Below the pieces are notes generated by a model. That model was not told the DNA's origin, ran no database searches, and saw only the letters and a program-made list of their open reading frames with translations. A stretch of 64,000 bases of DNA from JAQUBU01 sp036677685 (GTDB lineage Bacteria > Bacillota > Syntrophomonadia > Syntrophomonadales > Syntrophomonadaceae), in contig JAVBWA010000016.1 in NCBI GenBank assembly GCA_036677685.1, positions 62,001 through 126,000 of the forward strand. The letters are read 5' to 3'. A program made the translations under genes and the position numbers. Shown in pieces: positions 24,984 to 33,223 of this stretch. Positions within the stretch are counted from its first letter, which is position 1; each line of letters starts with the position of its first letter.

Positions 24984-25544
24984 CTATCCATTTAATTTAA
25001 TTTTAGCCAGGGTCAAATATCTTGGGCCGCTTGATGACAACTGGCTTTCCATAAAATAGAATTCATCAACCCTAAATAGTATTTTTCTTCTATTATTATT
25101 AATATCCATGGTCTTTTGCAGATATTTGGCCTGAGCTTGCTCAGAGCGGATCCTACCTAGAGTCAGATGGAAATTCCGCCGTTTTTCCGGTTCAAAATCG
25201 AATTGGGTTAAATAAGCATCCACTCTTTCTCCTAAAAATACGGCCTTTTTCATTTCTCCTTCAACTCCCAGCCATATTACCCGCGGCCGCTTATTGCTGG
25301 GAAAATAGCCCAGCTCATTGGTAGACAGTTCAAAAGGGGGACAGGACTCTCCCACCATCATTAATTTTTGCTTGATATCCTCAAGCATATTTTTGTTGAT
25401 ATCGCCAAGAAATTTCAGAGTTAAATGATAATTCGCCAATTCCACCCATTTGACATCGGTTAAGACCGGGCTCAATTCTTTTTTCACATTATTGGCATAT
25501 TGTTTCACCTCATCAGGAACCGGGATGGCAATAAATGTACGCAT
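24984..25544 (-). CDS. thpR: RNA 2',3'-cyclic phosphodiesterase (2H phosphoesterase)
   Basis: ThpR (formerly 2'-5' RNA ligase) opens 2',3'-cyclic phosphates to 2'-phosphates. The 186-residue protein has both HxT motifs of the 2H fold: YHLTLKFLG (H40) and FHLTLGRIR (H126). Its ATG overlaps the cinA stop (TAATG), giving coupled translation. recA follows but has its own promoter, located just past the end of this gene. Confidence 0.92.
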   Translation of the reverse strand: MRTFIAIPVPDEVKQYANNVKKELSPVLTDVKWVELANYHLTLKFLGDINKNMLEDIKQKLMMVGESCPPFELSTNELGYFPSNKRPRVIWLGVEGEMKKAVFLGERVDAYLTQFDFEPEKRRNFHLTLGRIRSEQAQAKYLQKTMDINNNRRKILFRVDEFYFMESQLSSSGPRYLTLAKIKLNG

Positions 25545-26797
25545 TATTGCAGACCTCCAAAAAGCAGATATCTTCTTAACATGTCCAGGGCGCTTTTGGC
25601 AGCCAGCACCCGCACGGCCTCCCGGCCTCCCACAAAACGCATTTCTTTAACCCGGCAAGACCCGGCATCAGCTAAAGCAATATACACCAATCCGGCCGGT
25701 TTTTCTTCACTGCCCCCATCGGGTCCGGCGATTCCGGTAATCGCGATGGCAAGATCGGCCTTTGATTTTTCAATTATCCCCCGAGCCATCTCGGCAGCGG
25801 TTTCAGAACTAACCGCGCCAAATTTATCTAAAGTGGCCGGATTGACACCCAGGAGCCTTATTTTTGCATCATTGCTATAAGAGGTTACCCCTCCCCACAG
25901 GTACTTGGAACTGCCAGGTATGTCAGTTATCATTTTACCAAGCAGTCCTCCGGTGCATGATTCTGCCAAAGCCAGGGTTTTACCTGACCGGAAGATTAAA
26001 TCACCAATAATGGTCTCCAACTTGTCTCCTTCATAGCCGAAAATGTTATTTTCCATTTTTCTGGCTATTTGAGCAGATATCCCGAAAAGTATGTTCTGAC
26101 TTTCAGACAGATCTTTGCCCTCTGCGGTGATTTTGATATGTACTTCGCCGTCCTGGGCCAGCAAAGCCAGACTATATCCATCAGCAGCATGCATTAATTC
26201 ACCTAATAATTCTTCAACCTGTGATTCCCCGGGGCCCAGAACTTTAATGGTTTGGCGTGCTACCAGGTTGACTGCCGGGAAATCCTGCTTTAACAAAGGT
26301 TCAACCTCACTAGTAAACATATTCTGCATTTCCCGGGGGGGTCCCGGCAAAAGTATTACCGTTTTCCCATCTTTTTTAAGATACATACCGGGAGCGGTTC
26401 CGCGGGAATTTTTGAGTATTTGGGCTTCCCGGGGGAACATGGCTTGTTTTAAATTGCATTCCGGCATCGACCGGTTTCTTCTGCGGAAGAAATCCTCCAG
26501 TCTTTTTACTTCAGCATCAAAAACGATCATTTCGCTGCTCATAACTGCGCAGGCTACCTCTTTGGTCAAATCATCGCTGGTAGGTCCCATACCTCCGCTG
26601 GATATAACAATATCGGCCATCTTCACTCCGTTTTCAAAAGCAGTTCGTATATATTCTTCACTGTCTCCCACCGTGCTCTTGCCAATAACTTTAATGCCTG
26701 CAGCACTAAGCTTCTCCGATAAAAAAATCGAGTTGCTGTCTATGGTGGAACCCAGCATCAATTCGGTTCCGGTCGATATAATATAGGCCTTGTACAC
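25544..26797 (-). CDS. cinA: CinA: ADP-ribose pyrophosphatase-like domain plus nicotinamide-nucleotide amidase
   Basis: CinA salvages pyridine nucleotides; it is named for competence/damage induction in streptococci and often sits upstream of recA. The 417-residue protein has an N-terminal MoaB/MogA-like domain (ISTGTELMLGSTIDSNS, SSGGMGPTSDDLT, LLPGPPREM) and a C-terminal PncC amidase domain (LALAESCTGGLLGKMITDIP, GGVTSYSNDAK, AITGIAGPDGGS). The active-site Ser in AESCTGG is present. It is followed by thpR with a one-base overlap. Confidence 0.94.
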   Translation of the reverse strand: MYKAYIISTGTELMLGSTIDSNSIFLSEKLSAAGIKVIGKSTVGDSEEYIRTAFENGVKMADIVISSGGMGPTSDDLTKEVACAVMSSEMIVFDAEVKRLEDFFRRRNRSMPECNLKQAMFPREAQILKNSRGTAPGMYLKKDGKTVILLPGPPREMQNMFTSEVEPLLKQDFPAVNLVARQTIKVLGPGESQVEELLGELMHAADGYSLALLAQDGEVHIKITAEGKDLSESQNILFGISAQIARKMENNIFGYEGDKLETIIGDLIFRSGKTLALAESCTGGLLGKMITDIPGSSKYLWGGVTSYSNDAKIRLLGVNPATLDKFGAVSSETAAEMARGIIEKSKADLAIAITGIAGPDGGSEEKPAGLVYIALADAGSCRVKEMRFVGGREAVRVLAAKSALDMLRRYLLFGGLQ

Positions 26798-26968
26798 CTT
26801 TGCCTCATCTCCTTTAAGAATTAAGCACTTTTACCGTGGATTAACTATTCTATTTAGTTTTTTACTTTTTAAGTATTTCTTTATACATCTTCTACATCAA
26901 TCAGTCTTAACCTGTTAATTATAAAGATTTTCCCTCTCCAAAGTAAAATTAGGTATCAAACAGGGATG

Positions 26969-27033
26969 GCTGACAAGGGGACGGTTCTCCTGTCATGTGC
27001 GACACATGACAGGAGAACCGTCCCCTTGTCAGC
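26969..27033. repeat. Perfect 31-bp stem palindrome with CGA loop
   Basis: The arm from 26969 to 26999 (GCTGACAAGGGGACGGTTCT continuing to CATGTG) is the exact reverse complement of 27003-27033, leaving a 3-base loop. It lies just past the stop of the FtsH-like gene and upstream of cinA. GGGGACGG also begins the inner stem of family 2 copy 1. It resembles REP-type palindromes mobilised by RAYT transposases, which is an inference. It has no U tract on either side. Confidence 0.9.
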
Positions 27034-27058
27034 TCTTATCAATCAATTTTAATTCAAT

Positions 27059-28522
27059 TTATTGTAGCAATTCCATAAACCGCTCCCGGTCAATACTCTC
27101 TTCATTTATCAAACAGGATGCTACTGCCGAGAGCTGTCGCTGCTTGTCCTGCAAAATATCACGGGTTTTACTTTCCAAGTTGCTTATTATCGACTTACAT
27201 TCATTGTAAATATTCTCGCTGGTCAATTCCGCCATATCTACAATTCCCAAAGACGACAGCCCGGCTGCCACTATTTGGCGGGCAAGCTTCCAGGCCTGAC
27301 TAAAATCATTTTGCGAGCCCGTACTGCGGCTGCCGAATTCCAATTCCTCAGCTATCGCTCCTGCAAGCGCCACCACTATTTGTTGTTCCAGTTCTTCGCG
27401 GGTATATAAATATTGATCATCCTTGGGCGCCTGGCGCATAAAACCCAGGGCGACTCCCCGGGGAACTACGGTTAATGATGAAACTGATCCGGAATTGGTA
27501 TACTCGCTGACCAATGCATGCCCGCTTTCATGATAACCCACTCTTTTTATTTCTTCATTACTAGGCTTGCGATCCAGCTTTTCTCCCATTATCACCTTAT
27601 TAACTGCTTCTAAAAAGTGGTTTTTATCAATAGTGGCTGAATTCTCGCGCATAGCCAAGATTGCTGCTTCATTAGCCAGACTCTCCAAATGCGCACCGGA
27701 AAAGCCAAAAGTCTCACGGCCAATATCTTCAAGCATCAAGGGGTTGGACAGTGGCTTATTACGGGTATGGATATCCAGGATTTTTATCCTGCCTTTTTTG
27801 TCGGGCAGCCCTACTTGAACCTGCCGGTCAAAACGGCCGGGACGAGTTAAGGCCGGATCAAGCAGATCAACCCGGTTGGTAGCCCCGATTATCAACATAT
27901 GGGGATCTTCATTGGATGATAGGCCGTCCATTTCCACCAACAACTGGTTGAGTGTCTGGTCATATTCCATGTGACTGGAGTGGCTTCCTCTTTTAGCACC
28001 TAATACATCCAATTCATCAATAAATAAAATAGCACTGTTCTTGTCAGCTTTTATAGCTTTTTTACGCGCATCGCTAAATATTTGGCGTATTCTTTTAGCA
28101 CCTACACCCGCATATATTTCAATGAATTCCGAACCGGAAGCCGAAATAAATATTGAGTCAGTATAGCTTGCGGCCGCTCGGGCCAACAGGGTTTTACCCG
28201 TACCCGGCGGTCCTACCAGCAGTATTCCTTTTAAAGGTCTTATTCCCATCTTGCTAATTTCATCAGGTTTCCGGATAAACTCCAAAGCTTCCTTAAGCTC
28301 ATTAATAGCAGTATCCTGACCACCAATATCTTCAAAGCCAAGCATTAAATTCTTTTTGATACTATTACCCACATCTTCCAGTTTCATATTGCCCTGGGTT
28401 TGAAGAAAAAAATAAAACCCGCCTATGACCAAAGCAATAAACATAAAAGGCGTAACATTAATGCCAATAATGGCCAGAAAGATCACAACTGCAATTACCG
28501 AACCTACAATGATCTCTTTCAA
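27059..28522 (-). CDS. Short FtsH-like membrane AAA+ zinc protease
   Basis: This ATP-dependent membrane protease degrades or dislocates membrane proteins. The 487-residue protein has two closely spaced N-terminal hydrophobic segments (about 4-20 and 25-41), an AAA+ domain with Walker A GPPGTGKT (104-111), Walker B AILFIDELD and GRFDRQV, and an M41 peptidase domain with YHESGHALV (zinc motif near 332) and SQNDF (third ligand Asp). It is much shorter than housekeeping FtsH (about 600 or more residues) because the extracytoplasmic loop is almost absent and the C-terminus is trimmed. The active sites are intact. It lies next to cinA and a small membrane protein that could be a partner. Confidence 0.85.
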   Translation of the reverse strand: MKEIIVGSVIAVVIFLAIIGINVTPFMFIALVIGGFYFFLQTQGNMKLEDVGNSIKKNLMLGFEDIGGQDTAINELKEALEFIRKPDEISKMGIRPLKGILLVGPPGTGKTLLARAAASYTDSIFISASGSEFIEIYAGVGAKRIRQIFSDARKKAIKADKNSAILFIDELDVLGAKRGSHSSHMEYDQTLNQLLVEMDGLSSNEDPHMLIIGATNRVDLLDPALTRPGRFDRQVQVGLPDKKGRIKILDIHTRNKPLSNPLMLEDIGRETFGFSGAHLESLANEAAILAMRENSATIDKNHFLEAVNKVIMGEKLDRKPSNEEIKRVGYHESGHALVSEYTNSGSVSSLTVVPRGVALGFMRQAPKDDQYLYTREELEQQIVVALAGAIAEELEFGSRSTGSQNDFSQAWKLARQIVAAGLSSLGIVDMAELTSENIYNECKSIISNLESKTRDILQDKQRQLSAVASCLINEESIDRERFMELLQ

Positions 28523-28539
28523 GACAAAAGCCTCCTCAA

Positions 28540-29070
28540 TTAACCTAAAGCACTATTTTTCTGATTCCGATTGATTATTTCATAAAGATAGGAATTACCA
28601 TCGATTATTTGCAGGTATAAATGTTCTTGGTCAATAAAAATCCTATGTTTCATGTTCGTTTTTTGAAGCTGCCTGGCTATTTCTTCATCCAGCCAAATAT
28701 ATTGGTTGTTAGCCAAAGCTTCATATATAGCAGGTTGCAGCTTATTAAACATGGTTTGTAAACTGGCATTGCGCTGGTCCTTAATAACTAAGTGATAATC
28801 TTCCGGGGGCAGACTGGCTTCCACTTTATCAACTATTGCCTGGTAGGGCTTTTGAATATCACTTGCCTTATTTAAATGAACTTCGATTTCGTACTTTTGA
28901 CCCTTATCTTCAATGTTTACATCATGTACGGATTCAATGGTCTTTATTTCATTGACTATGGGTTCTTTGACAACCCATTCTTTATAAAGATAAAATGCAG
29001 CCAATAATGCTCCCAAGGACAAAATCAGGGCAAGTATTGCGATTAAAACCCTAAATTCATTCTTTTTCAT
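28540..29070 (-). CDS. Hypothetical single-span membrane protein
   Basis: I do not recognise this protein of about 176 residues. It has a lysine-rich N-terminus, one strong membrane segment (VLIAILALILSLGALLAAFY, about 7-27) and a soluble extracytoplasmic domain of about 145 residues rich in charged residues, so it is probably anchored with its C-terminus outside. Starts at GTG 29082, TTG 29073 and ATG 29070 are all in frame; AAAGGAG touches the GTG, so one of the later starts is more likely. Its stop is 17 bases before the FtsH-like gene, suggesting a shared operon and perhaps a regulatory or substrate relationship. Confidence 0.72.
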   Translation of the reverse strand: MKKNEFRVLIAILALILSLGALLAAFYLYKEWVVKEPIVNEIKTIESVHDVNIEDKGQKYEIEVHLNKASDIQKPYQAIVDKVEASLPPEDYHLVIKDQRNASLQTMFNKLQPAIYEALANNQYIWLDEEIARQLQKTNMKHRIFIDQEHLYLQIIDGNSYLYEIINRNQKNSALG

Positions 29071-29325
29071 CAATTTCCGCACTCCTTTACTCAGTTATTA
29101 TAACATAGGGCTTGGCTGCAAAGCCTGCCTTAATATCTGGTAAAAGGCCAATATATTAGTAAAGAAAAGTGAGGCGTGAGGGGTAAGGTGTGAGGGGTTT
29201 AAGGTTATTTTAAGTCCCTCCTTTGAACCCCAAACTCACTTTTCATATGTGCTTGCCTGTGCCCATTGAGTATGTCCTGCGGGCATGAGCGGTTAGTAAA
29301 GAAAGAAGCTCTGTTGCCAGAGCCC

Positions 29326-29495
29326 CAGACCGAGAAAAAAAGCGAATAGCTGCGTTATTCATAAAACCCGTTCAATCGGAGTACGCATGTACGCCGATTG
29401 AACGGGCTTTATGAATGCCTTGTTCTTCATTTCCTTATTAGTGAGTGAAAGTGAACATAGGTGATACTCGGAGGGTGCTTCTTTTTCTCGGTCTG
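29326..29495. repeat. Nested palindromic repeat, family 2, copy 2
   Basis: Outer arms CAGACCGAGAAAAA (29326-29339) and TTTTTCTCGGTCTG (29482-29495) are perfect inverted repeats. The core pairs TTCATAAA and CCCGTTCAATCGG with CCGATTGAACGGG and TTTATGAA around GTAC-GCAT-GTAC. It fills the 500-base gap between the membrane protein and pgsA. Just before it (29171-29205) lies a GTGAGG-rich direct repeat that also occurs near 59771-59799. Confidence 0.88.
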
Positions 29496-29572
29496 CCATG
29501 AAATGCTTGGCTCTATTGCAAGATCCCCTTTTCCTAAATAGGCATGAAGCATGAAATTCTACACCTAATACT

Positions 29573-30109
29573 TCACTTATATTTATGTAACTGAAAACGG
29601 TAAAAGTATTCTATCCCTGACAGCAGGGTAATGATTACCGCAAAATACATGGCCCATAGGCCAAGGGGGATATTGATATATGGTTGATAAGCTTTTTGCA
29701 GGATAATCAATAAAACTGCAATAATCTGACTTACTGTTTTTATCTTGCCCAGTTTACTGGCCGGAATAATGATTCCTTCTTCCGCTTTGACAATCCGCAA
29801 CCCGGAAACCGCAAATTCCCGGCCCAGAATAACGATAGCGATCCATCCCTGAATCCGACCGAGCTCTACCAGTATTATCAGGGCCGCCGTAATCAATAGT
29901 TTATCGGCTATGGGATCAAGTACGATCCCTAGTTTGGTTACTTGCTTCCATTTCCTGGCCAGATAACCGTCCAAACTATCGGTAAGCGTAGCTATAATAA
30001 AAATAGCAGCAGCAAAGTAATCCCCATATGGTATCCTGACCAGCAAAATGATTACAAATATCGGAATTAATATGATTCGCAGAAGTGTCAGGCTATTTGG
30101 CAGGTTCAT
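29573..30109 (-). CDS. pgsA: CDP-diacylglycerol-glycerol-3-phosphate 3-phosphatidyltransferase
   Basis: PgsA makes phosphatidylglycerol phosphate, the first committed step to phosphatidylglycerol. The CDP-alcohol phosphotransferase motif is complete: LTDSLDGYLARKWKQVTKLG followed by IVLDPIADK. Several membrane segments are seen. The frame is open from 30124, but the ATG at 30109 (MNLPNSLTLLRI) matches the family start and has GGGGA upstream, giving 178 residues. It overlaps the end of rimO by 17 bases, so it is translationally coupled. Confidence 0.93.
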   Translation of the reverse strand: MNLPNSLTLLRIILIPIFVIILLVRIPYGDYFAAAIFIIATLTDSLDGYLARKWKQVTKLGIVLDPIADKLLITAALIILVELGRIQGWIAIVILGREFAVSGLRIVKAEEGIIIPASKLGKIKTVSQIIAVLLIILQKAYQPYINIPLGLWAMYFAVIITLLSGIEYFYRFQLHKYK

Positions 30110-31427
30110 CAACAAGTTCCCCAATCATGTCATAATTTCTTACCCCAACTAATTGTACATCATAAAACTCACCTTTGGTTAAACGAGATTTACTTTTAAC
30201 CACAGTAAGTCCATCCACTTCCGGAGCTTGGTAATATCCCCGACCCAGGTACAAGTTTTTCCCGGATTGGGATGAAACCAATATCTTAGCCTGTGTATCC
30301 AAGCGGGCAATATTTTTCTGGCGGCTTATTTTTTGCTGCAAAGCTGATATTCCGTTCAATCTTTGCAGTTTGGTCTCCTCGGGAACCTGAGCCTCCATAA
30401 CTGCCGCCGGTGTTTCTTCTTCAGCAGCATAAGCAAAAACACCCAGACAATCAAATTCTGTTTCCCCCACGAAATCATACAATTGTTTAAAATCATCATC
30501 GGTTTCACCGGGAAATCCAACCATAACCGTAGTTCTTAATACCAAATCATTGATGCGATGGCGCAGACCAGCAAGGAGCTTCCGCAAATGCAGGGTATCA
30601 TGCTGACGATTCATAAGCTTTAAAATTTTATTCGAAGCGTGTTGAATGGGAATATCCAGATAGGGTATTATTTTGCTTTCACTAGTCAGGGTGTTTATCA
30701 ACTCATCGCTGATATGCAGCGGATGCAGGTACATTAGACGAATCCATGCCAAGGCTTCGATTTTATTGATTTCCTTGAGCAATTCCGGCAAAGCATACCT
30801 GCGATAGAGGTCCCAACCATAAACACCGGTGTCTTGCGCAACCAGGACTATTTCTTTAATCCCTCGTTTTGCCAGATCCCGGGTTTCCAGTACCAGTTCT
30901 TCAAGAGGCCGTGAACGGAGATTGCCCCTAATTGAAGGAATTGTACAGTAGGAACAACGATTATTACATCCTTCACTTATCTTTAAATAAGCCGACCCTG
31001 GAGGAGTGCTTAGAAGGCGGGGCCCTTTTTCCACAAAAACTTCAGGTACAGGCCCGATTGCTCCTATTCGCTCACCATTTTGCACACCTGCAATTATTTC
31101 ATGAATCCTGGTTAAGGAAGCAATCCCAGCTATGCCATCCAGCTCGGGAAGTTCATCAAGTAATTGCAGGCCAAACCTTTGCGTTAAACAACCGGTGGCG
31201 ATCAAATATTTTAATTTGCCTTTTTCTTTCAGTTTTCCGGTTTCTATAATAGTATCTATAGCTTCTTCCTGAGCAGAATTTATAAAACCGCAGGTATTAA
31301 TAATAACGGCATCTGCATCTACTGAGGAATTTACTATCTTATGTCCCGAATTTTTTAATATAGCCATCATTATTTCAGTATCTACACGATTCTTTGGACA
31401 GCCCAGACTGACAAACCCAATATTCAC
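30093..31427 (-). CDS. rimO: Ribosomal protein uS12 methylthiotransferase
   Basis: RimO adds a methylthio group to an aspartate of ribosomal protein S12 using two 4Fe-4S clusters. The 444-residue protein has the three N-terminal cysteines (LGCPKNR C10, NTCGF C46, ATGC C80), the radical-SAM triad EGCNNRCSYC (C154, C158, C161) and a C-terminal TRAM domain (about 380-440). The start GFVSLGCPKNRVDTE favours RimO over MiaB. It lies between the rodZ-like gene and pgsA. Confidence 0.93.
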   Translation of the reverse strand: MNIGFVSLGCPKNRVDTEIMMAILKNSGHKIVNSSVDADAVIINTCGFINSAQEEAIDTIIETGKLKEKGKLKYLIATGCLTQRFGLQLLDELPELDGIAGIASLTRIHEIIAGVQNGERIGAIGPVPEVFVEKGPRLLSTPPGSAYLKISEGCNNRCSYCTIPSIRGNLRSRPLEELVLETRDLAKRGIKEIVLVAQDTGVYGWDLYRRYALPELLKEINKIEALAWIRLMYLHPLHISDELINTLTSESKIIPYLDIPIQHASNKILKLMNRQHDTLHLRKLLAGLRHRINDLVLRTTVMVGFPGETDDDFKQLYDFVGETEFDCLGVFAYAAEEETPAAVMEAQVPEETKLQRLNGISALQQKISRQKNIARLDTQAKILVSSQSGKNLYLGRGYYQAPEVDGLTVVKSKSRLTKGEFYDVQLVGVRNYDMIGELVDEPAK

Positions 31428-31433
31428 TTACTC

Positions 31434-32177
31434 TTACTCCTGTCCCGCGTCTCTATTAACGGCCATAAACTCTTTGTCTTTTACCTCACCTACATTTCCC
31501 AGCGGGGCTTGTTTGACCCCATTATAGGTAATTTCGATACCGCCGGCATTACCCGCCTTAAGGTACACTGATTCCTTACCGGTAAAGCTTAGTTTTTCAC
31601 CAGCTACCAGAATAGCTTCATATTTTTGAACGCCATCAACTGCAATTTGCAGCCAGCAGTTCTTCACTGCCTTAATTTCTAGTTTGACCCCTTCAGTTTG
31701 CTTGGCAGGGGTTTTTGGGGAGGACTGTTTGACTTGTTGCTGGGCATTTTGCTTAACTTCCGATGGGGGAAGCACGTTTTTGGTGCCTCGTTCCCCAATA
31801 TATGCTGCCAGGTAATTCCCCACCCAGATGACCAATACAAGGAAGATAATCCCGGCTGCGACATTTTTCCAGGGCAGCTTATTCTCTGAATTAACCGGCT
31901 CGTTGTGAATAATCACCGGTTCTTCAGAATGACCGCTGCCATAAGCAAGTCTTTTGAATTCGCTTACAATCTCATGCTCATCAAGCTTTAGCAATTTGGC
32001 ATATCTTTTAACAAAACCAACAGCATAAACCTGAGGCGGCAGAGACGCAAACTCCTCATTTTCCATCATTTCCAAATAATATTTTCTTATTTTAGTTTCT
32101 TCTTCAACTTTTTCCAGTGTATACCCCAGTTTTTCCCTTTCATTCCGTAAGCTTTCTCCCCACGGCACATTAATCAA
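31434..32177 (-). CDS. RodZ-like membrane-anchored helix-turn-helix protein
   Basis: RodZ proteins link the MreB cytoskeleton to the membrane and cell-wall machinery; the Bacillus homologue YmfM sits beside pgsA. The 247-residue protein has an N-terminal Xre-type HTH (LRNEREKLGYTLEKVEEETK), a membrane segment near 100-120 (VAAGIIFLVLVIWVGNYLAA), a Gln/Lys/Pro-rich linker and a C-terminal beta domain of the DUF4115 type. It lies seven bases upstream of rimO. The function is inferred from architecture and position. Confidence 0.87.
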   Translation of the reverse strand: MINVPWGESLRNEREKLGYTLEKVEEETKIRKYYLEMMENEEFASLPPQVYAVGFVKRYAKLLKLDEHEIVSEFKRLAYGSGHSEEPVIIHNEPVNSENKLPWKNVAAGIIFLVLVIWVGNYLAAYIGERGTKNVLPPSEVKQNAQQQVKQSSPKTPAKQTEGVKLEIKAVKNCWLQIAVDGVQKYEAILVAGEKLSFTGKESVYLKAGNAGGIEITYNGVKQAPLGNVGEVKDKEFMAVNRDAGQE

Positions 32178-32218
32178 CTCCTAAACAGAGCACGAAAAGT
32201 CTCTTAACATTATTCTTT

Positions 32219-33181
32219 TTATTGAATTGAAGCATTTCCTATAGCAATTCTAACCGCTTGGCGCAATTGATATCCACTGGCAATTCCATATATCAGCCCT
32301 GCTAATAACGAACACATTCCTTCATTACCGGTAAAATTCTGGTTAGGAAGCAATGGGAAATCGTTCATAGTCTTGTTGTTATAGCACAACAGTCGACTGC
32401 TGCCATCAGTTACGATGCAGTTTTGATTTCCATCTTTGACCCAATCATAGACCTTTTCACCATAGTATTCCAGACTTTTTGCATCTTTTACTCCTAAAAC
32501 CAGGAAGGAATACTTGGATAGGTATTCAGGAATATCTTCCGGATAGTCCATATAACGATAGGTACAGAAATAAGGCAGTTTTTCCTCATCTTTACCCAAA
32601 GCACGACGACAGATATCCTCTTGAAACTGAGGTTCAACCAACAGCCACTCACAATTGAAAGCCACCCATTCACGGGTATCAATAGCCTTTTGATATTCAT
32701 CATCACTGAAGTTTTCTTCAAACATTAAAGCATTATTAACTATAACTTTGCGGCAGCTCCTCTTTTCAGGATGTTTATAAATATTAAAGGTGTCTATATT
32801 CTTTTCCTGAAGTTCATTAAGTATGCTGGTTCCCAGTTCATCATTACCTAAAATGCTTATTAGTTTGATCCCTATACCAAAGTTGGTAAAAACCCGTCCT
32901 ATATCAAGGCCAAATCCGCCATAACTGATATCTACCCGGTGGTTTGCCTCCTCGGTGTTAATATTAATCTTCATATAGCTCTCGGCAATTATTACAATGG
33001 AAACTACTTCATTAAACACATAGCCCTTCCCGAGAATAATACCCTTCTTCATCAAATTAGAAATGTGCACAGCTACTGATGAACGGGTGATACCAAAACG
33101 GCGGGATAATTCGTCCTGAGATATTAGAGGTTCATTCTTCAATACCTCAAATATTTCCTTCTCCCGGGAAGTAAGTCTCAT
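32219..33181 (-). CDS. HTH regulator fused to a degenerate PfkB carbohydrate-kinase domain
   Basis: The 320-residue protein starts with a winged helix-turn-helix (EKEIFEVLKNEPLISQDELS, then RFGITRSSVAVHISNL) followed by a ribokinase-fold domain from about 65 to 320. In active PfkB kinases the C-terminal motif DTTGAGD holds the catalytic Asp; here the equivalent stretch reads NFTGNEGM, so the catalytic Asp and the anion-hole glycines are changed. I infer a sugar- or nucleoside-sensing transcription factor without kinase activity. It lies between ftsK and the rodZ-like gene, where Bacillus has other HTH genes. Target and ligand are unknown. Confidence 0.8.
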   Translation of the reverse strand: MRLTSREKEIFEVLKNEPLISQDELSRRFGITRSSVAVHISNLMKKGIILGKGYVFNEVVSIVIIAESYMKININTEEANHRVDISYGGFGLDIGRVFTNFGIGIKLISILGNDELGTSILNELQEKNIDTFNIYKHPEKRSCRKVIVNNALMFEENFSDDEYQKAIDTREWVAFNCEWLLVEPQFQEDICRRALGKDEEKLPYFCTYRYMDYPEDIPEYLSKYSFLVLGVKDAKSLEYYGEKVYDWVKDGNQNCIVTDGSSRLLCYNNKTMNDFPLLPNQNFTGNEGMCSLLAGLIYGIASGYQLRQAVRIAIGNASIQ

Positions 33182-33223
33182 ATTTTTCTCCTCTGATACT
33201 CAATTAAGTCCTTCGCAATCATA

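Noticed and set aside
26115..26786. 223-codon plus-strand open frame
   Set aside because: It is the antisense shadow of cinA; codon pattern and composition follow the real gene on the other strand.
26969..27033. Rho-independent terminator for the FtsH-like gene
   Set aside because: The stem is far longer than usual and no U tract follows on either strand, so a repeat-type palindrome is the better explanation.
29171..29205. GTGAGG-rich tract, also near 59771-59799
   Set aside because: It looks like low-complexity intergenic repetition (GTGAGGCGTGAGGGGTAAGG-like); no boundary or partner sequence supports an element.
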